Positions 45,188 to 52,859 of a stretch of DNA of 64,000 nt are shown here, in pieces. The DNA is taken from the NCBI RefSeq assembly GCF_003711265.1, contig NZ_CP024634.1:1240001-1304000 (forward strand), read 5' to 3'. The translations under genes and the position numbers were made by a program. The number at the start of each line of letters is the position of its first letter. Position 1 is the first letter of the stretch. Origin of the DNA: Bathymodiolus thermophilus thioautotrophic gill symbiont. Lineage in GTDB: Bacteria > Pseudomonadota > Gammaproteobacteria > PS1 > Pseudothioglobaceae. The notes under the pieces were generated by a model. It saw only the letters and a list, made by a program, of their open reading frames with translations, was not told where the DNA came from and searched no databases.

Positions 45188-46490
45188 AAGACCCCTGCAT
45201 TAAACTAAAAAACCCAACAAAAAATCACAAATCAACCCTCAAAACCTTATGCAAACATTAGCATTTATGATAAAATACTATAATTATCAGACACTTACAA
45301 AAAAATGCGAGTTAAAACCACTCAAGAACAAACCTTTGCTGATAGTTTTATCAACATACCAAACTCCCAACTAGACATCATTAACAAAGTTATCGATTGG
45401 GAAGTTATAGCCAAAGATCTGTCTCATATTAAAGTTGACTATTCTGCTGTTAGTCTGTTTAAAGCGCTATTAATAGGCACATGGCACAATCTCTCTGATG
45501 AGAAGTTGGCTGATAGTCTTAGTAGAGATTTAGTCTTTATTAACTTTTGCAACTTTAGCCTAAGTGGCAACAAACCTGATGCTACAACCATTGGCAGATT
45601 TAGAACCAAACTAATCAAACAAAATCTATTTGATAGACTTTTGAGTAGCATCAATCTTATGCTTGAGAATAATCAACTCAAACTCTCTAATGACAAACAT
45701 GTTGCCATGGATGCAACCTTAATTCAAAGTGCTAGACGCACTAAGAAGATTATTACAACACACAAAACTGGTGAGGTTTATGAGATTGATAGTAACCCAA
45801 TTCAATATTCAGATGATAAAGATGCAAGATGGACATTTAAGGCGGGAAAATACACTTATGGATATTCATCAGTAGTAACAACTGATGCCAATGGATTAAT
45901 TAACAAAGCCACTACGCACCCTGCTAATGATAGTGAAATGACTCATTTTGAAGAAAATGTTAAACAGGTAGGCAATCAAAAAGGCGTAAGCGTTTTATAC
46001 GACAAAGGAGCAGCCTCTCAAGCTAATAGTGAAGCACTTAAAGCACAAAAGTTAAGAGATGGTATTATGCGCAAAAAACCCAAAGGCAAGCAAATGAGTC
46101 ATTGGCATAAATTACGCAATAAAGCAATCAGCAAAAGAAGGTTTGTGGTTGAACGCACCTTTGGTACGCTCAAACGCACTTATGGTTTGGCAAGAAGTCG
46201 TTATATTGGTTTAGAGAAAGTTGCCAGCGAAGTTAATCTTAAAGCTATTGCTTATAATCTAGTTAGAGCGGCGAATGTTTATATTAACAAGGGATTAAAT
46301 ACAGCCTAGGGATTATTGTGTCTTTTTTGTGGAAACAGTACAAAAAAGAGTAAAAAATGAGCGATTTATAGTTGATATTGATGATTTTTTTAATGAAAGC
46401 TGGGTTTTATATATTTTTTGACTTTGAAAAGTCAAAAATTGAGGGTTTTGGGTTTTGATGGTCGGTTTTAGGGTGCTATGCAGGGGTCTT
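45188..46490 (+). mobile_element. IS5-type insertion sequence, 1303 bp
   Basis: Terminal inverted repeats AAGACCCCTGCAT and ATGCAGGGGTCTT. Target duplication TATTG at 45183-45187 and 46491-46495. The empty site is present in integron copy 1 (TTTAATATTGCCATTAAAA at 42130 onward), which fixes both ends. One transposase gene, apparently intact. Confidence 0.93.
45305..46309 (+). CDS. IS5-family DDE transposase
   Basis: A 334-residue transposase with an N-terminal InsH-like domain (SAVSLFKALLIGTWHNLSDE, DATTIGRFRTKL) and the DDE catalytic core: MDATLIQSARR (first Asp), VLYDKGAAS (second Asp) and FVVERTFGTLKRTYGLARSR (Glu in the YREK-like region), ending ANVYINKG. The frame is complete within the IS, so it is probably active and of recent arrival relative to the decayed integrase it interrupts. 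Confidence 0.93.
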   Translation: MRVKTTQEQTFADSFINIPNSQLDIINKVIDWEVIAKDLSHIKVDYSAVSLFKALLIGTWHNLSDEKLADSLSRDLVFINFCNFSLSGNKPDATTIGRFRTKLIKQNLFDRLLSSINLMLENNQLKLSNDKHVAMDATLIQSARRTKKIITTHKTGEVYEIDSNPIQYSDDKDARWTFKAGKYTYGYSSVVTTDANGLINKATTHPANDSEMTHFEENVKQVGNQKGVSVLYDKGAASQANSEALKAQKLRDGIMRKKPKGKQMSHWHKLRNKAISKRRFVVERTFGTLKRTYGLARSRYIGLEKVASEVNLKAIAYNLVRAANVYINKGLNTA

Positions 46491-46513
46491 TATTGCCATT
46501 AAAAATACATTTA

Positions 46514-46674
46514 GAGACCTTTGCATAAATATAAATAATCATCAAGAATCCACTTTTCACCCACTTGGTAATTTTTTAAACCCAGCCTTAGCTCTACTAG
46601 GACAAGGTTTAAGAAAATTACCAATTGGGCAAAAATTCAATTTTGCTAATCATCCATATTTATGCAAAGGTCTC
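46514..46674 (+). mobile_element. 161 bp MITE, copy C
   Basis: Near-perfect ends GAGACCTTTGCATAAATATA and its complement. Left flank is integron sequence (matches copy 1 up to TACATTTA), right flank is unrelated (ATATTG). The 5 bp flanks do not match each other (ATTTA and ATATT), unlike copies A and B. Confidence 0.9.
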
Positions 46675-46704
46675 ATATTGTTTATTTTATTTTTGAAAAT
46701 GGTA

Positions 46705-46916
46705 TAACTCTTCAGATTTAACTTTGCCGTCATCGTCATTGTTAGAGGTAATGTTATACATTGCTCAAGATTACTAGCAATTTTTTAGAATATTTTCCAT
46801 TGGCAAAACAGACAATGATAATAATTAAGATTACCGCTGGATAGACTGTAAAATTATGCGGATGATAATGCGAAAATTACCTAAATTACTTTTGAAACCA
46901 GTGGGCAAGGCGATTG
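46705..46916 (+). repeat. Island-flanking direct repeat, right copy
   Basis: Partner of 38371-38620. It keeps a damaged start of the phosphatidyltransferase on the minus strand (one base missing in TTTGCCGTCATCG) and then runs into the intact ttcA-like gene. Confidence 0.85.
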
Positions 46917-47593
46917 CTGATTTTGGGATGATTAGGACGGGAGATAAGATTTTGTTGGCGGTGTCGGGAGGCAAGGATTCGTTGAGTTTGTTTCATATTT
47001 TGCGGCATTTTCAGGCGCATTCTCCGGTGAAATTTGAGTTGGGGGTGGTAACGATTGATCCACAGGTTGAGGGATTTGAGCCGCAGGCGTTGGCGGGGTT
47101 TTTTGAGCGGTTTGAGGTGCCTTATTTTTTTGAAGAATTTCCTATTTTGGCACAGGCTAAAAAAAGTATGAAAGGGGATTCTTATTGTTCATTTTGTGCG
47201 CGTATTAAGCGGGGTTTGATGTATCGGGCGGCTCGTAGAGAGGGTTACAATGTGTTGGCGTTGGGGCAACATTTGGATGATTTGTGTGAGAGTTTGATGA
47301 TGTCGATGTGTCATAATGGCAAGATTCAGACGATGAAGGCGCATTATGTTATTGACAACAAGGATTTGCGTGTTATTCGTCCGTTGGTATATGTGCGTGA
47401 GCGGCAGTTGGCGGATTTTGCTGAATCTGCTGATTTGCCAGTAATTGCGGATTCGTGTCCAGCGTGTTTTAGTATGCCGAGTGAGCGAGATCATTTTAAG
47501 CAGTGGTTGTTGAGTGAGGAGAAGCGTTCGCCTAATTTGTATAAGAATCTGTTGAGTGCGATGAAGCCGATGTTGGATGAGACGAATGATTAA
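46856..47593 (+). CDS. ttcA: TtcA-like PP-loop tRNA thiolation ATPase
   Basis: A 245-residue ATP-dependent sulfur-transfer protein. PP-loop LLAVSGGKDSLSLFHIL (about 33-49), the Fe-S pair CSFCARIKRG, LGQHLDDLCESL and a C-terminal CPACFSMPSERDHFKQWL. TtcA makes 2-thiocytidine at tRNA position 32 using an Fe-S cluster and IscS-derived sulfur; the isc operon is 2 kb downstream. It is shorter than E. coli TtcA, and the C-terminal cysteines differ, so a related thiolase is possible. A later ATG at 46868 could also be the start. Confidence 0.82.
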   Translation: MRMIMRKLPKLLLKPVGKAIADFGMIRTGDKILLAVSGGKDSLSLFHILRHFQAHSPVKFELGVVTIDPQVEGFEPQALAGFFERFEVPYFFEEFPILAQAKKSMKGDSYCSFCARIKRGLMYRAARREGYNVLALGQHLDDLCESLMMSMCHNGKIQTMKAHYVIDNKDLRVIRPLVYVRERQLADFAESADLPVIADSCPACFSMPSERDHFKQWLLSEEKRSPNLYKNLLSAMKPMLDETND

Positions 47594-48425
47594 ATTTATT
47601 TTTAAGTTTTTTGCTTTGATGCCGCTTAGGTTGAACCATTTTATCGGTGGGGGGATTGGTCGACTGTTGTATTTGACGAATAATCGTTCTAAATCTGTGG
47701 TGAGTAGAAATATTGATATTTGCTTTCCAGATTTGAGTGAGGAGCAACGGCAGAATTTAATTAAAAAATCTTTAATTGAAACGGGTAAGGGCTTGAGTGA
47801 GATGGGTTTTGTTTGGTTTAATAGTGTTGAGCATAACGCAAAACATGTTGTCAAAATAAAGGGTGAAGAGCACTTGCAAACTGAGCAAAATGCGATTTTA
47901 TTGGCACCACATTTTGGCTGTTGGGAGATTGCAGGGTGTGTAGTGTCGCTTTATAGACCGATTACTACTATGTATAAGGAATTGAGTGATAAAAAGCAAA
48001 ATTCTTTGTTACTTTCTGTGCGTAAACGGCAGAATATGCAGATGATAGAGGCGAATAAAAAAGGCGTTTTGAAATTGCAACGCACTTTAAGAAGTGGGCG
48101 ATTGATTGCTATTCTTCCTGACCAATATCCAGGGGAAGGCGGCGGGGTTTTGGCACCTTTTTTTGGTCAAAATGCTAGGACAATGACGCTGCTGGTTAAA
48201 TTGGCTAGAAAAAATAACGCCAAAGTGCTGTTGATTTGGGCAACACGATTGGACAAGGGCAGGGGGTATGAATTGAATATTAAACCTGTGGATGTTTTGT
48301 CAAAATCGGGCGTATTGGCGGAGGATGTGGCGGCAATGAATCAAGTGATTGAAGATTTGGTAAAGACCAAACCTGAGCAATATTTGTGGAATTATAAGCG
48401 CTTTAAGGGTGTTGTAAAATATTAG
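47577..48425 (+). CDS. LpxL/HtrB-type lipid A acyltransferase
   Basis: A 282-residue inner-membrane acyltransferase. Motif [13 protein letters not shown] contains the catalytic H(x)4E; later motifs [19 protein letters not shown] and [11 protein letters not shown] are typical of LpxL/LpxM. It adds a secondary acyl chain to lipid A using acyl-ACP. It overlaps the ttcA-like gene by 17 bases and is followed by cysE after 11 bases, so they are likely co-transcribed. Confidence 0.9.
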   Translation: MRRMIKFIFKFFALMPLRLNHFIGGGIGRLLYLTNNRSKSVVSRNIDICFPDLSEEQRQNLIKKSLIETGKGLSEMGFVWFNSVEHNAKHVVKIKGEEHLQTEQNAILLAPHFGCWEIAGCVVSLYRPITTMYKELSDKKQNSLLLSVRKRQNMQMIEANKKGVLKLQRTLRSGRLIAILPDQYPGEGGGVLAPFFGQNARTMTLLVKLARKNNAKVLLIWATRLDKGRGYELNIKPVDVLSKSGVLAEDVAAMNQVIEDLVKTKPEQYLWNYKRFKGVVKY

Positions 48426-48436
48426 GATGTTATAAT

Positions 48437-49060
48437 ATGCAGATGAAATTTATTGAAGACATTCAAAGTGTATTTGAGCGTGACCCGTCGGCAAGAAACA
48501 CTTTTGAAATAATAACCACTTATTCTGGTGTGCAGGCAATGTTGTTTTATCGCTTGTCGCATCGATTATGGGGATTGAATCTTAAATGGTTGTCTAGATT
48601 TGTTGCCATGTTGGCAAGATGGTTGACGGGTGTTGAAATTCATCCTGCAGCGAAAATTGGCAGACGCTTTTTTATTGACCATGGCATGGGTGTGGTCATT
48701 GGTGAAACGGCTGAGATTGGCGACGATTGCACCCTTTATCATGGGGTTACTTTGGGTGGTACAACTTGGGACAAAGGCAAACGCCATCCCACCTTAAAAA
48801 ACAATGTGGTGATTGGTGCAGGTGCGAAAGTTTTGGGGCCAATTACTCTCGAGGATGGCGTTAGGATTGGTTCAAATGCTGTGGTGACTAAGCCTGTTTT
48901 TGCGAATGAAACTGTGGTTGGTGTGCCGGGTAGGGTACTGAGTGATAAATCAGAGCATTTAAGTTTTGATGCGTATGGTGTGAGTAACGACAATGACCCG
49001 AATGTTGAAGCAATAAAATCTATTCTCAAGCGATTAGATGAAATTGAAAATAAAACTTGA
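48437..49060 (+). CDS. cysE: Serine O-acetyltransferase
   Basis: Makes O-acetylserine for cysteine synthesis. The 207 residues show an N-terminal helical part and left-handed beta-helix hexapeptide repeats ([58 protein letters not shown]). Catalytic His/Asp lie in FIDHGMG. At this length it is the short EpsC/SrpH-like form lacking part of the E. coli N-terminal domain. It precedes iscR, and the iscR promoter overlaps its stop codon. This order links cysteine supply to the cysteine desulfurase. Confidence 0.95.
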   Translation: MQMKFIEDIQSVFERDPSARNTFEIITTYSGVQAMLFYRLSHRLWGLNLKWLSRFVAMLARWLTGVEIHPAAKIGRRFFIDHGMGVVIGETAEIGDDCTLYHGVTLGGTTWDKGKRHPTLKNNVVIGAGAKVLGPITLEDGVRIGSNAVVTKPVFANETVVGVPGRVLSDKSEHLSFDAYGVSNDNDPNVEAIKSILKRLDEIENKT

Positions 49061-49084
49061 CTAAAATACTTGGTTATATATAAT
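49053..49084 (+). promoter_or_regulatory. isc promoter with IscR type 1 site
   Basis: TTGACT (49057-49062), 16 bases, TATAAT (49079-49084). 49053-49077 fits the E. coli IscR type 1 consensus (ATASYYGACTRWWWYAGTCRRSTAT) at most positions: AAACTTGACT, AAAAT, ACTTGGTTAT. Binding of holo-IscR would cover the -35 box and repress the operon. The site overlaps the last codons of cysE. Confidence 0.72.
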
Positions 49085-49112
49085 ATGAGGTTTATTAGAG
49101 GGAATATGAATT

Positions 49113-49538
49113 ATGCAGTTAACCACCAAGGGTCGTTATGCGGTAACAGCGATGTTAGATTTGGCATCTAATAATACGGGTAAGCCAATTACGCTGGATA
49201 TTATTTCTCAAAGGCAAAATATTTCTTTGTCTTATTTAGAGCAATTATTTGCCAAACTTAGGAGAGCGGCACTGGTAAAAAGTGTACGCGGCCCTGGGGG
49301 CGGTTATTTACTTGATGCCAAGGCCAAGGATATTAGTTTAACGCAAATCATTGAAGCGGTCGATGAAAACATAGACCTCCGTCGTTGCAAAGGGATGAAG
49401 GGATGTAATAACGGCCGCCAATGTATCTCCCACCAATTGTGGTGTGAGGTTAGTCAACAAATTAGAACATTTTTGAATGGCAAAACCCTGCAAATGGTAA
49501 TTGACAATCACGACACCAGTCTTAACAAAGGATTATAA
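49113..49538 (+). CDS. iscR: Fe-S cluster-responsive regulator IscR
   Basis: Rrf2-family winged-helix repressor of the isc operon. The 141 residues show MQLTTKGRYAVTAMLDLA, the recognition helix ISLSYLEQLFAKLRRA, wing SVRGPGGGYLL, and the [2Fe-2S] ligands in CKGMKGCNNGRQCISH (C-x5-C-x5-C plus His). It is first in its operon behind a matching type 1 site, indicating autoregulation. Confidence 0.97.
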   Translation: MQLTTKGRYAVTAMLDLASNNTGKPITLDIISQRQNISLSYLEQLFAKLRRAALVKSVRGPGGGYLLDAKAKDISLTQIIEAVDENIDLRRCKGMKGCNNGRQCISHQLWCEVSQQIRTFLNGKTLQMVIDNHDTSLNKGL

Positions 49539-49541
49539 ATT

Positions 49542-50756
49542 ATGACAACACCTACTTATATGGATTATTCTGCAACCACGCCCGTTGATGAGCGTGTTGC
49601 TGCAATAATGATGAAATACTTAACTTTAGATGGCGATTTTGGCAATCCTGCTTCCAATTCACATTATTACGGCTGGCAAGCGGATGAGGCAGTTAAAAAA
49701 GCCAGAAAGCAAGTGGCAGATTTAATTAGCGCCGACCCGAGAGAGATTGTATTTACTTCGGGTGCAACCGAATCCGATAACTTGGCAATTAAAGGCGTGG
49801 CGCATTTTTACAAGAAAAAAGGCAATCACATTATCACGCTAAAAACAGAACATAAAGCCGTGCTAGATACCTGCCGTCAGCTTGAAAGAGAAGGATTTGA
49901 GGTAACTTATTTAGACCCAATGCCAAACGGCTTGTTGGATTTACAAGTGTTAAAAGACGCTATTCGCGAAGAGACAATATTGGTTTCTATTATGCATGTG
50001 AACAATGAAATTGGCGTGATTCAAGACATTGAGACAATTGGCAAACTGTGCCGTGAACACAAAGTATTTTTCCATGTTGATGCAGCACAATCTGCTGGCA
50101 AGGTGGCGATTAATGTGAACGAATTACCCGTAGATTTAATGAGTTTTTCAGCGCACAAAATTTACGGACCTAAGGGCATCGGTGCTTTGTATGTGCGTCG
50201 CAAGCCACGCATTCGCTTAGAAGCACAAATGCACGGTGGTGGACACGAACGGGGTATGCGTTCAGGCACGCTAGCAACACACCAAATCGCAGGCATGGGT
50301 GAGGCATTTGCCATTGCACAGGTTGAAATGGCTGAGGAAGATAAACGAATTACTGCACTACGAGACCGCTTATTGGCAGGTTTTGTGGATATGGAAGAAG
50401 TGCAAGTTAATGGAGATTTAGAGCAGCGTATTCCAGGCAATCTTAACATCAGTTTTAATTATGTAGAAGGTGAATCATTGATGATGGCAATTAACGAAAT
50501 TGCCGTGTCTTCAGGGTCGGCTTGTACCAGTGCCAGTCTTGAGCCATCTTATGTGTTGCGAGCATTAGGGCTAAATGATGAATTGGCACACAGTTCCATT
50601 CGCTTTAGTATTGGGCGTTACACCACTGAGGCTGACATTGATAAAGCGATTGTTTTAGTGCGTGAAAAAGTAGAAAAATTGCGTGATTTATCGCCATTGT
50701 GGGATATGTTTAAAGAAGGCATTGATTTAAGTAAAGTCGAATGGGCTGCCCATTAA
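49542..50756 (+). CDS. iscS: Cysteine desulfurase
   Basis: PLP enzyme that removes sulfur from cysteine as a persulfide for Fe-S clusters and tRNA thiolation. The 404 residues include [18 protein letters not shown] (PLP lysine) and the active loop [21 protein letters not shown] (catalytic Cys). Length and sequence are of the group I IscS type. It starts three bases after iscR. Confidence 0.98.
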   Translation: MTTPTYMDYSATTPVDERVAAIMMKYLTLDGDFGNPASNSHYYGWQADEAVKKARKQVADLISADPREIVFTSGATESDNLAIKGVAHFYKKKGNHIITLKTEHKAVLDTCRQLEREGFEVTYLDPMPNGLLDLQVLKDAIREETILVSIMHVNNEIGVIQDIETIGKLCREHKVFFHVDAAQSAGKVAINVNELPVDLMSFSAHKIYGPKGIGALYVRRKPRIRLEAQMHGGGHERGMRSGTLATHQIAGMGEAFAIAQVEMAEEDKRITALRDRLLAGFVDMEEVQVNGDLEQRIPGNLNISFNYVEGESLMMAINEIAVSSGSACTSASLEPSYVLRALGLNDELAHSSIRFSIGRYTTEADIDKAIVLVREKVEKLRDLSPLWDMFKEGIDLSKVEWAAH

Positions 50757-50836
50757 AATGAGCATAATAAATACATGGGTTAGCGACTCACAACAAGGTT
50801 AGAATAACAGTAAGTATTTAATAAGGAGATAGAAAG

Positions 50837-51214
50837 ATGGCATACGGTGAAAAAGTATTGGATCATTATGAAAATCCACGCAATGTGGGTGTTTTGGACA
50901 AAGATGCTAAAAATGTTGGCACAGGCATGGTGGGTGCACCTGCTTGTGGCGATGTGATGCGTTTGCAAATTCAAGTGGATGAGAATGGCGTGATTGAAGA
51001 GGCGAAGTTTAAAACTTATGGTTGCGGTTCGGCAATCGCCTCAAGTTCATTATTAACAGAATGGGTCAAAGGCAAAACATTGGACGAAGCAGCACAAATT
51101 AAAAATGTTGACATCGCCGAAGAATTGGCATTGCCACCCGTAAAAATACATTGCTCGGTATTGGCTGAAGATGCAATTAAAGCAGCCATTAACGACATCA
51201 AAAGTAAAGCATAA
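50837..51214 (+). CDS. iscU: Fe-S cluster scaffold IscU
   Basis: Scaffold for new clusters. The 125 residues show the three ligand cysteines in GAPACGDVMRLQ, TYGCGSAIASS and VKIHCSVLAEDA, the conserved Asp after the first, and the HscA-binding motif LPPVK. A GGAGATAG ribosome site precedes it. The 80 bases after iscS hold no gene. Confidence 0.98.
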   Translation: MAYGEKVLDHYENPRNVGVLDKDAKNVGTGMVGAPACGDVMRLQIQVDENGVIEEAKFKTYGCGSAIASSSLLTEWVKGKTLDEAAQIKNVDIAEELALPPVKIHCSVLAEDAIKAAINDIKSKA

Positions 51215-51223
51215 GTTTTTATT

Positions 51224-51547
51224 ATGGCAATTACTTTGACAGATACTGCCGCTAATCGTGTCGTTGGTTTTTTAGTCAATCGAGGCACTGGTATTGGTAT
51301 TCGTTTGTCTGTGCAAACCACAGGTTGTTCTGGCTTGGGTTATAACATGGAATTTGTTGACAGTGCGAATGATGATGACACTATTTTTGAAGACAATGGC
51401 GTTAAAGTTATTGTTGATGCCAAAAGTTTGATTTATTTAGACGGCACCGAAGTGGATTTTGTCAAAGAAGGGCTTAACGAAGGATTTGAGTTTAACAATC
51501 CAAACGCCAAAGCCGAGTGTGGTTGTGGCGAATCTTTTACTGTTTAA
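51224..51547 (+). CDS. iscA: A-type Fe-S carrier IscA
   Basis: A 107-residue carrier that passes clusters to apo-proteins. The family cysteines are in [13 protein letters not shown] and AECGCGESF. It lies nine bases after iscU and 14 before hscB, as in standard isc operons. Confidence 0.96.
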   Translation: MAITLTDTAANRVVGFLVNRGTGIGIRLSVQTTGCSGLGYNMEFVDSANDDDTIFEDNGVKVIVDAKSLIYLDGTEVDFVKEGLNEGFEFNNPNAKAECGCGESFTV

Positions 51548-51561
51548 CTTTTAAAAAATAA

Positions 51562-52074
51562 ATGCAAAATTATTTTGAATTGTTCTCTTTAGAGGCTGAT
51601 TTTTCAATAGATTTGGTTGCTTTGGAGCAAATTTATCAAACGCAAATTGCACAACATCATCCCGATAAATTTGCCACTGGTAACGACAAAGAGAAAGCCC
51701 TTGCCATGCAAAATACCTCACTGATTAACACTGCTTTTGATACGCTAAAATCACCACTTTTGCGAGCCACTTATTTATTAGAATTACAAGGTATTAATGC
51801 TTTTGATGAAAAAGACACACAAATGAATGTGGATTTTTTAATGAGTCAAATTGAACTTAGAGAATCATTGGAGGCGATAGATATGGCAAAAGATGAGATG
51901 GCGTTGGATGGTTTTATTGAGAATATTGCTGGTAAAATGAAACAGAATATTGGGGGAATTCAACAAGGATTTAAACTTAATAAATTTAGCGTAATTAAAG
52001 ATTTAGTTAGAGAATTAAAATTTTATACACAATTAAATACCCAAGCAAGCCAACTAATGGACGAATGGTTATGA
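51562..52074 (+). CDS. hscB: Fe-S co-chaperone HscB
   Basis: J-domain protein that brings IscU to HscA and stimulates its ATPase. The 170 residues have an N-terminal J domain with IAQHHPDKFATG (HPD motif) and a C-terminal three-helix IscU-binding domain (SQIELRESLEAID). In other organisms hscA follows directly; here two foreign-looking genes intervene, the first overlapping the hscB stop by ATGA. Confidence 0.96.
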   Translation: MQNYFELFSLEADFSIDLVALEQIYQTQIAQHHPDKFATGNDKEKALAMQNTSLINTAFDTLKSPLLRATYLLELQGINAFDEKDTQMNVDFLMSQIELRESLEAIDMAKDEMALDGFIENIAGKMKQNIGGIQQGFKLNKFSVIKDLVRELKFYTQLNTQASQLMDEWL

Positions 52075-52271
52075 AGAAAAAATTTGATAAAAAAGAAATA
52101 TCCATACTTGCATTGGAAGAATTACTTAAAGATGTTGGTAAAGTTTCTTTTATAGAAAACAAGCGTGCAGTACACACAAATAGTAACAGTTTAGAAATGC
52201 ATAAAACCTTACAAGGGCTTTCCAAAGATGTCAATGGAAATAATGATAAATTATGGAAAACCCTACTTTAA
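52071..52271 (+). CDS. Small putative antitoxin partner of the zeta-like kinase
   Basis: A 66-residue charged, helical protein beginning MKKKFDKKEISILALEEL. ATG 52071 overlaps the hscB stop (an ATG two codons earlier is also possible), and its 3' end overlaps the kinase gene by 19 bases. No domain recognised. Small size, position just upstream of a zeta-like toxin and tight overlap fit an antitoxin; that is inference. Confidence 0.55.
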   Translation: MKKKFDKKEISILALEELLKDVGKVSFIENKRAVHTNSNSLEMHKTLQGLSKDVNGNNDKLWKTLL

Positions 52272-52858
52272 GTATTATGGGGACTAATGGCTCTGGGAAA
52301 ACAACAATTACTGAACGATTTCTTGAGCATGGGTGGCTGGGTAATGCTACTTATGTTAATCCAGATATTATTGCCCAAGAAAAATTTGGCGGATGGGGCA
52401 ACAAAGAGTCTTTTGTAAAAGCAGCAAATTATGCACAAGAAATTCGTGAAAACTGTATTAAAAATAAGCAAAGTTTAGTGTTTGAAACTGTATTTTCTAC
52501 CAATGAAAAGATTAAGTTTGTAAAAAAAGCACTTGAGGCTAGTTTTTTTATTAGATTTTTTTTTATTGCAACTGAAGGCCCTGAAATTAATGCAAGTAGA
52601 ATAATGAAAGGCGGGCATAATGTTCCACTTGATAAAATTATTAGTCGATATTATAAATCTATTGTGAACTGTGCTAGAGTTATTAATTTAGTTGACAGAG
52701 TATATGTATATGATAATTCAGTTGATGAACGAAGTCCAAAACTTGTTTTTAGAGTCAAAAACAATAAAGGCAGCCAAGTTTTAAAAAAATATGAAATTTT
52801 ACCCAATTGGATAAAACCCTTAATTAATTGTGCAAAAACTTTAAAACAATCAAAATAA
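52253..52858 (+). CDS. Zeta-toxin-like P-loop kinase inside the isc operon
   Basis: A 201-residue kinase of the zeta-toxin/COG4185 type. Walker [11 protein letters not shown] (residues 9-18), YVNPDIIAQ (Asp38, substrate-binding), [10 protein letters not shown] (Glu78), and the Arg-containing [19 protein letters not shown], where zeta proteins carry their catalytic arginines. Zeta toxins phosphorylate UDP-N-acetylglucosamine and so block MurA-dependent wall synthesis; whether this one does so is unknown. It ends one base before the hscA ATG. Base composition is more AT-rich than the flanking isc genes by eye. Confidence 0.75.
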   Translation: MENPTLSIMGTNGSGKTTITERFLEHGWLGNATYVNPDIIAQEKFGGWGNKESFVKAANYAQEIRENCIKNKQSLVFETVFSTNEKIKFVKKALEASFFIRFFFIATEGPEINASRIMKGGHNVPLDKIISRYYKSIVNCARVINLVDRVYVYDNSVDERSPKLVFRVKNNKGSQVLKKYEILPNWIKPLINCAKTLKQSK

Positions 52859-52859
52859 A

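Noticed and set aside
47189-47854. 221-codon minus-strand frame opposite ttcA and the acyltransferase
   Set aside because: Antisense to two conserved genes; composition reflects their codon bias.
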